From: Microcaldota archaeon
Lineage (GTDB): Archaea > Micrarchaeota > Micrarchaeia > Anstonellales > Bilamarchaeaceae
Assembly: GCA_030613375.1 (NCBI GenBank)
Contig: JAUWMC010000005.1
Coordinates: 1-38,850 of the forward strand
DNA: 38,850 nt
Direction of reading: 5' to 3'
The notes below the pieces were generated by a model that worked only from the letters and a program-made list of their open reading frames with translations, made no database searches and was not told the DNA's origin. The translations under genes and the position numbers were made by a program. How positions within the stretch are numbered: the first letter of the stretch is position 1; every line of letters starts with the position of its first letter. Shown in pieces: positions 7,169-14,695 of this stretch.

Positions 7169-8410
7169 ATGCGGATGGGACATCTTTTGATATTTGCCCT
7201 AATACTCGTCTCGAGTGCATTTGCGATAGATCCACCGCAGCTTCCTTCATTGGGCATAGCTTTTATTGCTCTTGTGGCACTTGTTTCCGCAGCAACAATC
7301 GCCCTAGCTACTATGGTGGGGCAAGCCTTGCAAAGCCCCAGCATAACTGCATGGAGCAAAAATGAACTTCGCCAGGTTATTGCAGGAACAATCCTGGCAG
7401 TACTTATTTGGTCAACCGTTATGGGGTCATCTACCATCATAAGTACTCTTTTTCTCCAGGAGGGAGTTCCAGATTTGCCTTCTTTGGGAGCAGTAGCCCT
7501 AGATGACCATATTGAATACATGGAAAGTTTGTATATCAAAGTTACTGATGCGTACCAAACAATCGGGCTTTTTCAGGGGCTCGGGTACTTTGCAAGCCTG
7601 GGCGGGTTCTGGATATATGCAGGCCAGGGAGCAACTCCGTACTTTGGCCTGAGTATCCTTCTTGGGCCACTTTCTACAGCTGCAAACAACCTTACCATGC
7701 AAATTTTGACATTCAGGCTAATCCAGGTATTCTGCGAATATCTAGCAGCCACCATTCCCACATTCGTACTTCCAATTGCGCTTGCCTTTAGGATCTTCCC
7801 ATTTACCCGAAAGATGGGAAATACACTAATCGCCCTTTGTTTGGGTGCAATGTTTGTTTTTCCCCTATCCCTAATGTTTGTAAATGAATTCTGGCATGCT
7901 ACAGATTGGATTTACAAGGAAGACATATCTAACATAGAATTCACTGCAGATGATATGGATCTAGGCGAAGGATTTATGGATGGAGTATTCAACACAGTGG
8001 AATTTGTTTGCGGAAACGAAGTTTCCAGGGTTTTTCTTACCCTGGGGGAGATCATATGGTCACTTATTTTTGCTGCGATTGCCGCAATTAGCTGCTTGGC
8101 AGGTTATGCGGCCTGTTTTGTAGCATATTTCCAACTATTCTTTTGGTCTCTTTGGCCATTGATACTTACCTTTTTGCAAATAGCGCTAGCAGGGACAATT
8201 CTTATAATCTTCAATGTAAATCTCGCTGCGGGTGCCCCAGAAGGTTTTAACGTCGTTCCTGAATATCTCTTTCCCGCGGTTACCGAAGCAACCGGATTTT
8301 CCATTGTTTCAATTTTTATGATTATTATGATTACTTTTGCAGGCACCAAATCCATTTCAGCGGCTATAGGTGGAGAATACATTCTTTATGGAATTTCGAG
8401 GTTTATGTAG
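7169..8410 (+). CDS. P1: multi-pass membrane protein, first of six paralogs
   Basis: About 413 residues. The N-terminus MRMGHLLIFALILVSSAFA is a signal peptide, then a first membrane segment. Motif A is SPSITAWSKNELRQV (residues about 56-70). A loop region (residues about 95-160) precedes further helices and motif B, LPIALAFRIFPFTRKMGNTL (201-220), then a helix ending in F-V-F-P. The second half has extra membrane helices compared with its paralogs and ends IGGEYILYGISRFM (motif C). The frame is open upstream to 7115, but ATG 7169 (or 7175) gives a proper signal peptide and the correct distance to the TATA. It heads an operon with the next gene starting right after its stop. The family is not one I recognise; a VirB6/TrbL-like channel subunit is possible. 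Confidence 0.8.
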   Translation: MRMGHLLIFALILVSSAFAIDPPQLPSLGIAFIALVALVSAATIALATMVGQALQSPSITAWSKNELRQVIAGTILAVLIWSTVMGSSTIISTLFLQEGVPDLPSLGAVALDDHIEYMESLYIKVTDAYQTIGLFQGLGYFASLGGFWIYAGQGATPYFGLSILLGPLSTAANNLTMQILTFRLIQVFCEYLAATIPTFVLPIALAFRIFPFTRKMGNTLIALCLGAMFVFPLSLMFVNEFWHATDWIYKEDISNIEFTADDMDLGEGFMDGVFNTVEFVCGNEVSRVFLTLGEIIWSLIFAAIAAISCLAGYAACFVAYFQLFFWSLWPLILTFLQIALAGTILIIFNVNLAAGAPEGFNVVPEYLFPAVTEATGFSIVSIFMIIMITFAGTKSISAAIGGEYILYGISRFM

Positions 8411-9334
8411 ATGGGGAAATTTATGTTCATGCTGGCGCTTCTTTTTCTTGTTTCCCTAGCTTCAGCCACGTGTACTTTCCATCCGGAAGACCCTGAGGAT
8501 GTCGAATCATTTGAATCTGCAATGGGCTTAGTTATTATTGCAATCTTAATCTCAGTTGTGATTAGCGCACTGGCATATCTGCTTGGCAAGGTTACTGCTA
8601 ACCCAAAGTTGCTGGTTTTCAGTAAAGACGAGGTTACTCACTTAGGAGTTACAATCCTTCTATTTATCTGTATTATTTCCTTTTTTGAGGGTTCCTGCCA
8701 GTTTTTCAATAATTTTCTGGAGCCTGGGGCAGGAAGCCTCCTGGATCGTGCCCAGGATTATATGTATGCCCTTCAAGTCAAAGGGCAAATTATAACCGAA
8801 TCCCTTTTGGAAAATTCAATTAAGGAAAAATTCAAGGGTGCAAAGATTGTTGGATACATGGCTCCGGTCATAGGAGGAGAGATGGTTTATATGCACGCAT
8901 TCCATAATGCATTTGCAAGACAGTATGAAGTTTTAGCAGATATGACTACTGTGGGAATGGTTAGTGCAGGGGTTCAGTATTATATCCTCTTATTCGCCCA
9001 GCGACTTGTATTTCCAATTTTCCTCCCATTTGGTTTGCTGCTTAGGGCATTCCCATTTGTCAGGGAAGCTGGAAATGTGCTCTTGGCAATAACTTTTGCC
9101 ATTCTAATAATCCTGCCATTTGCGTATGTGGTCAATTCAAGCGCTGCAGATATAGGGTTATCCACACTTTGTGATGAGCAGACCGAAAAAGTTTTAGGGA
9201 ACTGCGAGGATGTGCTTGGGTGGGGAACAATTGCAGCATTTTTGTTTCAGACAATATTCCTGCCCAATCTGGCACTTGTGATATTCATAACCGGTGCAAC
9301 TGCAATGATTAAGGTGGCCAAGGTGATTCCATAG
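8411..9334 (+). CDS. P2: multi-pass membrane protein, paralog
   Basis: 307 residues, the shortest paralog. Signal peptide MGKFMFMLALLFLVSLASA, a short acidic outer segment (HPEDPEDVESFES), then a membrane helix and motif A NPKLLVFSKDEVTHL (about 64-78). The middle (about residues 95-180) is amphipathic and polar with histidines (M-H-A-F-H-N-A-F). Motif B is LPFGLLLRAFPFVREAGNVL (205-224) followed by a helix with I-L-P. The C-terminal helix ends GATAMIKVAKVIP, a diverged motif C without the acidic pair. It begins at the base after the P1 stop and precedes P3 by 8 nt, so it belongs to the same transcript. Function is inferred only from the family context. Confidence 0.8.
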   Translation: MGKFMFMLALLFLVSLASATCTFHPEDPEDVESFESAMGLVIIAILISVVISALAYLLGKVTANPKLLVFSKDEVTHLGVTILLFICIISFFEGSCQFFNNFLEPGAGSLLDRAQDYMYALQVKGQIITESLLENSIKEKFKGAKIVGYMAPVIGGEMVYMHAFHNAFARQYEVLADMTTVGMVSAGVQYYILLFAQRLVFPIFLPFGLLLRAFPFVREAGNVLLAITFAILIILPFAYVVNSSAADIGLSTLCDEQTEKVLGNCEDVLGWGTIAAFLFQTIFLPNLALVIFITGATAMIKVAKVIP

Positions 9335-9342
9335 GAAACAAG

Positions 9343-11526
9343 ATGCTAAAATATAAGCCAGTTCTATTTGTCCTAGCACTAGCCCTAATATTATTCGCAG
9401 GCTGCCCCCAAGAAACCGAATCTTCATATATAGTTACTGAGGATGGGGGGCAAACAAGTTATGGAGATTTTACTCCAACTTCATCCACCACTATTCTAGG
9501 GGCAATAATTAATGAGTGGAGGATTTTTGCCTTAATATTCTTGATGATTTCAGTGGCTTTAATTGCCATTACTTACCCAATTGCACATGCATTTAATTTG
9601 CCTGGCCTTAAAGCCTGGGCAGATGTTGAGATGAGCCAGGTTTTTGTTACCGTATTAATCGTAGTTTTTGTTATGGCTTCCCTTATTTTTGTGGAATTAT
9701 TTACTCATGCACTTGTCTTAAATACTCCTGAATTAAGCTGTGATTCCTCTTCGAACTATTGCCCTATTACTGTAGCTAACCAATACCTGGAAGAATACTT
9801 GGACAAGAGCATGGCAGTATATGGAGACATTTTAGAAACTGCAATAGAGAAGGGAAAATTAGCCACAATGTCCTTCGTAGTCGGAACCAATTATCTTTGG
9901 CTTGGTTATTTATCCCTAAGCATGAAGATTTGGCCCCATTATATGATAGAAGTAACTACTGCGTCACAGCAAATGCAATTTTTAATGGGAATGAGGGACG
10001 CACTTGTTTTCCAGCAATTTATCCTAAACCATGTTTCTGGAACGCTTGCCCCAATGGCACTCATGCTTGGAATAGTCTTCCGCTCCTTTTTCATTACTAG
10101 AAAGTTGGGAGGGCTTTTAATGGCATTTGGAATTGGTTTCCTCTTAGTTTTCCCTGCAACTTACGCCCTTGCAATGTATACTCTTCATACTACTCTTCAC
10201 GGAAGCACTTCTACTGGAGGAGATGTGTCTACAGAATTCTGCACTGCGAGCTGTAGGGAGCTTCCACCTCTTGCGTATACTATTTCAGGGGGAGGTGAAA
10301 CTTATCAACGCACAGGGATAAAGGAACTCTTCCCTCAGGAATCTGCTGAATCTGACGATGAATATAAAGTAAGAATAGATGAATTTATCTCTGGAAAGAA
10401 CTGCAGTATACAAACAATAGATTTTATGGGAGATCCAATAGAAATTGAAATCTGTGATCCACTAGAGTTTTTGGAGTCTCCAGAAACTAGTGAGGATATC
10501 TATACCTGTGGCTATTACAATGAGATTTGCCCCCAAGCCTGCAGATCCCTCCCTTACCCCAACCAGGACCCAGAATGTGCTTTCCGAAGAACCGAATACC
10601 TGTGCAGGGAAATTGTTCCTGAGGAGTGCTTCACAATTAGGTTTGCAAGTTTTGATGATCCGATGCTTGGAGGATTAGAGGACAGCGATGCACCATCTGA
10701 TGACATTTGCCCACGCAAGTGCAGACCACTAGTTGGGCTCAAAAAAGCAGGCTGCGATATTGGCTATGGATTTATTCTAGACGATGATGGGATGAAGATA
10801 AGTGAGATAACTGCGCAGATGCTCACGGACGGTTATACTACTGTGGATGATGATGAGGATTATTTCTCCCCTGTTTATCTCCGTTGTAATGATACTTGGT
10901 CGGGATGGTGGTTTGCTGACTATTACTGCGAGCCTAATGATAAGGCTTACCGGGCCCTTGATTTCTTAGGCTTTGAAGAACTGGACGAGGACAAGATGGT
11001 GGCTTGGGATGAGGGCTGCCCAAATAATTGCAGGTGGGTAACTACAGACGGAGAATTTGGGCCAGGCTGCTCTGGCTGCATTTCCCAAGCCAATGCAGGA
11101 GATTTATGGGATGATGCATATGATGCAGCAGATCCAGATGATTACGACTTGGATACTCAGATAGAAAAAGCCAAGGAAAGCTGCTACATGGTAATTCCTG
11201 AAGCGGTATTTACTGATAAAGATTGTGTCAGCTGTGATTCTCTGATTGACCCCGGCTTTGCATCCTACCCTCCAGTGCACCAAAAATGCGCTAACCTTTG
11301 TGGAAAGGTTAAGAAGGTAGCAATTAGTGAGGATACAGGTGCCCTGGGATCCGCAACTGATGGTTTTTCAGGGCCACTTGCAACTAAGGCCATAACCAAA
11401 CTTATAATTCCGTCTATTGTGCTTCCTATGCTCAATCTCGTGATTACATTTATGTTTATTCGGACCCTCTCTCCAATGCTTGGAGGAGATGTTGACATTC
11501 CGGGAATGGGGAGGCTGATACGATGA
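9343..11526 (+). CDS. P3: multi-pass membrane lipoprotein paralog with large cysteine-rich insert
   Basis: 727 residues. A lipobox LFAGC (Cys21) ends the signal peptide. Motif A LPGLKAWADVEMSQV (86-100) and motif B, with L-G-I-V-F-R-S-F-F-I-T-R (about 243-253), match the paralogs. After a membrane helix the protein departs from the family: residues about 295-680 form an extracellular acidic, cysteine-rich region with five C-x-x-x-C-R/G units (CTASCRE, CPQACRS, CPRKCRP, CPNNCRW, CANLCGK). The last helix and tail, ending LGGDVDIPGMGRLIR, return to the family plan. So the insertion sits in the loop that is short in P2 and P4. The insert could be an adhesin or recognition domain held outside by the conserved membrane core. 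The stop overlaps the P4 start by 4 nt. Confidence 0.8.
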   Translation: MLKYKPVLFVLALALILFAGCPQETESSYIVTEDGGQTSYGDFTPTSSTTILGAIINEWRIFALIFLMISVALIAITYPIAHAFNLPGLKAWADVEMSQVFVTVLIVVFVMASLIFVELFTHALVLNTPELSCDSSSNYCPITVANQYLEEYLDKSMAVYGDILETAIEKGKLATMSFVVGTNYLWLGYLSLSMKIWPHYMIEVTTASQQMQFLMGMRDALVFQQFILNHVSGTLAPMALMLGIVFRSFFITRKLGGLLMAFGIGFLLVFPATYALAMYTLHTTLHGSTSTGGDVSTEFCTASCRELPPLAYTISGGGETYQRTGIKELFPQESAESDDEYKVRIDEFISGKNCSIQTIDFMGDPIEIEICDPLEFLESPETSEDIYTCGYYNEICPQACRSLPYPNQDPECAFRRTEYLCREIVPEECFTIRFASFDDPMLGGLEDSDAPSDDICPRKCRPLVGLKKAGCDIGYGFILDDDGMKISEITAQMLTDGYTTVDDDEDYFSPVYLRCNDTWSGWWFADYYCEPNDKAYRALDFLGFEELDEDKMVAWDEGCPNNCRWVTTDGEFGPGCSGCISQANAGDLWDDAYDAADPDDYDLDTQIEKAKESCYMVIPEAVFTDKDCVSCDSLIDPGFASYPPVHQKCANLCGKVKKVAISEDTGALGSATDGFSGPLATKAITKLIIPSIVLPMLNLVITFMFIRTLSPMLGGDVDIPGMGRLIR

Positions 11527-12557
11527 AAAAACTGATGTTGGCTCTGGCATTCATTTCGCTTTGCTTTGCAGGTGCAGCTGACTGGCAGATCCTCGCATTC
11601 ATTGCCATCTTTACTGCATTTATGGTCCTCCTTATCTTGTATATTCTCAGTTATTTGGTAAATTCTCCTGAGATGCGAATGATGGCAAAGGGAGAGATGT
11701 ATCAAGTATTTATTACCCTGATGTTCTTGATGGTTTTTGTTTCCTTCCAGCTTTATTCCACATCAGTGTTCTCTTCAGCCCTCTCTAGTGCCTTTGAAGA
11801 GACAACCATGGACCATATTTCATATGCCCAGGAATTGGCAGCCCAGATGGCAACTTATCAAGGGGATATCCTAAAGAGATTGACCCTTGGCTTAACCCTT
11901 CCTCTTGGAAGCATGGCATCTGCGAGTGCCAGTTGCAATATATTGGGAACCAGTTTCTCCTACCCAGGTTGCATTGGAATCCAGGTCCCATTCTCTTCAC
12001 TCATGTTTGCTACAAACATTATTGTTTCTGCCATGCTTGCAAACAATTCCCAAATTGTGCTGTTAAATTTAGCAAAGACCTTCTTTTTCCCAATTTTGCT
12101 TCCCCTCGGCCTTTTCCTAAGATGTTTCCAGTTTACCCGAGGTGCAGGAGGCCTCTTAATTGCGATAGCATTTTCATTTTATTTCGTATTTCCAATTGCA
12201 ATAATGATCACCGCAGGAATGGCGGCAGAAGTGGATTTCGGGGACCCAATGTCTCTTATTCCAGGAGAAGGGGATATTGAGTATCCATCTGAATTGTTTG
12301 GAGAGGAAATGACCAGTTGGGAAATTAATTCAGAATGCAACCCCCTAGATATGGATCCAAATGCAGGCAATAAGCAGGCGCAGCGGTTGGTAGGCAGCAG
12401 TGCAGCTCCTATGATTAAGAGCATCACATATGTATTTTTTGTTCAGGGATTATTTACTACAGGGTTAAATATTTTGATGACCCTTGCAGCAGTTCGCGGT
12501 CTCTCTAAGGTGTTTGGTGCAGAAGTAGATATTTCTGCAATCGCAAGAATTTCGTGA
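11523..12557 (+). CDS. P4: multi-pass membrane protein, paralog
   Basis: 344 residues. Signal peptide MKKLMLALAFISLCFAGAA, a membrane helix, then motif A SPEMRMMAKGEMYQV (about 47-61). The outer loop (about 85-165) has two cysteines that could pair (S-C-N-I and Y-P-G-C). Motif B is LPLGLFLRCFQFTRGAGGLL (194-213), the best match to the family consensus, followed by F-Y-F-V-F-P. A further outer loop, rich in acidic residues, lies before the last helix, and the protein ends FGAEVDISAIARIS (motif C). It is translationally coupled to P3 (ATGA overlap) and to P5 (TGATG). Same inferred role as the other paralogs. Confidence 0.8.
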   Translation: MKKLMLALAFISLCFAGAADWQILAFIAIFTAFMVLLILYILSYLVNSPEMRMMAKGEMYQVFITLMFLMVFVSFQLYSTSVFSSALSSAFEETTMDHISYAQELAAQMATYQGDILKRLTLGLTLPLGSMASASASCNILGTSFSYPGCIGIQVPFSSLMFATNIIVSAMLANNSQIVLLNLAKTFFFPILLPLGLFLRCFQFTRGAGGLLIAIAFSFYFVFPIAIMITAGMAAEVDFGDPMSLIPGEGDIEYPSELFGEEMTSWEINSECNPLDMDPNAGNKQAQRLVGSSAAPMIKSITYVFFVQGLFTTGLNILMTLAAVRGLSKVFGAEVDISAIARIS

Positions 12558-13597
12558 TGTTTATGGCATTTGCATGGAACGATGTATTTTCCCTTTCTAT
12601 TCTTTCGGCAATTGTAACCGGGATCACTATTGGACTTGTATATGCAGCAGGCCAACTCATGCAGAATCCCCGCTTTAATGTATGGGCAAAAACTGAATTT
12701 TTCCAGGTCATTGTTAGCGTTATACTAGTGTTCCTAACCCTATTTTTAGTAGGTTTGATTGGATTGGACCCTTCTGCAGATATGGTAATTGATGCAGGAT
12801 GGATTACTGCATTGTCATCTGTTGATGTTACGACTGTATATGAAAATCCTCAGATAGGTGCTACTGATAGTGTTTTTGACACTGATGAAAAATACCTTAA
12901 AAATCTGGCATTTTTTGCCCATCGCTCAGTAAGAGCTTCGCGTGCCCTTATGGGCTCTACCGATGAGATGTCAAAATATACGCGAACCCCATGCACCCCA
13001 GCTATCCTCCTCTGTTTGATGGGGGTTAATGGAATAAATGTAAGGCCGCTTTCTGGAGCTGCTGCTTATATGCAAACTTCTAATACATTATTGTTTACCT
13101 CTACCAGCGCATATCTCACAATTCTGGCCCAGATTTTCTTTTTGAGGTTCATACAATCAGGTTTAATCATAGTTTATCTGCCACTTGCAATAATTCTGCG
13201 TTCCCTTCCGTTTATGCGGCCATTTGGGGGCGCACTCTTGGCGATATGCTTTTCTCTTTTCATTATATTTCCAATGCTTTTATTTGTAGAATCCATTTTC
13301 TGGAATCCATATGAATGGGTAGGTGGTACCTGGAACGAGGTAGATGATTTTGTGGGTGACTTGGAAGGGCAGTCTGAAGATGCGGCATATGGAGACCTTT
13401 TCAAGAGTGTGGGGGACTGGCATTTTAGTGACATTAATAATATGGTGCCAGGTATTATTGAAATGACCTCTTCAGCGTTTGTATGCGCAACATTCCTCTT
13501 TGCATTTAACATAACGGTTGTATCAGCAGCATCGCTGCTCTTTGCCAGGCTCCTGGGCGCAGAGGTGGACTTAAGTAGACTTGTTCAGATAGTATGA
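12557..13597 (+). CDS. P5: multi-pass membrane protein, paralog without signal peptide
   Basis: About 346 residues. The ATG at 12557 shares one base with the P4 stop (TGATG); a GTG at 12554 is also in frame. Unlike its neighbours the N-terminus MFMAFAWNDVFSLSIL leads directly into the first membrane helix, with no cleavage site or lipobox. Motif A NPRFNVWAKTEFFQV (37-51) is close to consensus. The outer loop (about 70-165) holds a C-T-P-A-I-L-L-C pair. Motif B is LPLAIILRSLPFMRPFGGAL (208-227), followed by F-I-I-F-P. The tail is LLGAEVDLSRLVQIV (motif C). Nine nt separate it from P6. The absence of an exported N-terminus suggests a core position in the complex, which is inference. Confidence 0.8.
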   Translation: MFMAFAWNDVFSLSILSAIVTGITIGLVYAAGQLMQNPRFNVWAKTEFFQVIVSVILVFLTLFLVGLIGLDPSADMVIDAGWITALSSVDVTTVYENPQIGATDSVFDTDEKYLKNLAFFAHRSVRASRALMGSTDEMSKYTRTPCTPAILLCLMGVNGINVRPLSGAAAYMQTSNTLLFTSTSAYLTILAQIFFLRFIQSGLIIVYLPLAIILRSLPFMRPFGGALLAICFSLFIIFPMLLFVESIFWNPYEWVGGTWNEVDDFVGDLEGQSEDAAYGDLFKSVGDWHFSDINNMVPGIIEMTSSAFVCATFLFAFNITVVSAASLLFARLLGAEVDLSRLVQIV

Positions 13598-13606
13598 GGT
13601 AATATC

Positions 13607-14695
13607 ATGATTAATGCAAGAAAAACTCTTGGGCTCGTATTCCTTGTTGCATTATTCCTATCGATGGGGTGCACAGAAGCAGATACCAGTGATTACGAGG
13701 AGGAACTAACAAAAGGGCCGTTTCTTGGAGTTTGGGAAGTAGACTGGGGATGGCTTCCAATTTGTATTCTTGCAGTAGTAATTTCCGTATTTATCCACGG
13801 CATTATCTATATGTTTGGGTATTCGCTAAACATAAATTCCCTCAAGAGATATGCGCAAGCTGAATTGATCCAGGCAGCCGCTACTGCTTTGATTGTAATA
13901 GTTCTAATTTCAGCATTAATCCAGTCGTTTGACTTTATTTCTTCTTTAGGTTCAATTGATTGCGGAGGGAACATAATTGACAGCCCAATCGAAGCAGATG
14001 CCTGCAGGACACAGGAAATCTTAACTAAAGTAGGCAATTTATATGACAATGTTTTTGAGGCAGATTGGGGACCAGAGATCGGTTATTCTACCCAGATCAC
14101 ATTATTCGGAATTCCCGTTTTCAATGGGGCTTGGATGGTGGATTCGATATATAATGAGGTGGAAACATATCACAGCATTGCATATATTTGCGTTAACCTA
14201 ATGATGGCACTGAGTGCAAAACTCTTTTTGCTGCAGTACATAAATGAGAATATGCTTGCAGTATTCCTCCCATTAGGAATCCTCCTAAGGACCTTCCATT
14301 TCACCAGGGGAATAGGCGCATTTTTCATCTCTCTTGCAATTGGATTCTTCTTTATTTTCCCCACAGTTACTTTCCTTATGGACAGTAGTTTTATGGAATC
14401 ACTTGATGAGCCTGACCCCCCAGAGACAATTGTTTCTGGCTTCTGCAATATTCCCATGTTTGGAAGCTTTTCCTTTGGCGCAGCTGCCCTTGCTTCCTAT
14501 GGGGAACGCTCTTCTTCAGCAAGTTCTGCTTCCCTTTCACAGGATTTAGCCAGTTTTGTTGCAACAATCCAGACAGGCATTCTCTTTAATAGTTTAGTTG
14601 CTTTTGCCATAACTGTAACGTTTCTTAGATATGGAACTATGATACTGGGCGGGGACATATCGCCGTTTATGGGAATGGCAGGGAGGTTGATCTAA
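13607..14695 (+). CDS. P6: multi-pass membrane lipoprotein, paralog
   Basis: 362 residues. Lipobox LSMGC (Cys22) and a short acidic outer segment, then a membrane helix. Motif A is diverged (N-I-N-S-L-K-R-Y-A-Q-A-E-L-I-Q, about 75-89) but keeps the invariant Glu86. Motif B is LPLGILLRTFHFTRGIGAFF (221-240) followed by F-F-F-I-F-P. The outer loop after it contains G-F-C-N-I and a serine-rich stretch. The tail LGGDISPFMGMAGRLI is motif C. Two cysteines in the first outer loop (I-D-C-G-G, D-A-C-R) may pair. The stop overlaps the start of the giant lipoprotein by one base (TAATG), tying that protein to the paralog operon. Confidence 0.8.
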   Translation: MINARKTLGLVFLVALFLSMGCTEADTSDYEEELTKGPFLGVWEVDWGWLPICILAVVISVFIHGIIYMFGYSLNINSLKRYAQAELIQAAATALIVIVLISALIQSFDFISSLGSIDCGGNIIDSPIEADACRTQEILTKVGNLYDNVFEADWGPEIGYSTQITLFGIPVFNGAWMVDSIYNEVETYHSIAYICVNLMMALSAKLFLLQYINENMLAVFLPLGILLRTFHFTRGIGAFFISLAIGFFFIFPTVTFLMDSSFMESLDEPDPPETIVSGFCNIPMFGSFSFGAAALASYGERSSSASSASLSQDLASFVATIQTGILFNSLVAFAITVTFLRYGTMILGGDISPFMGMAGRLI

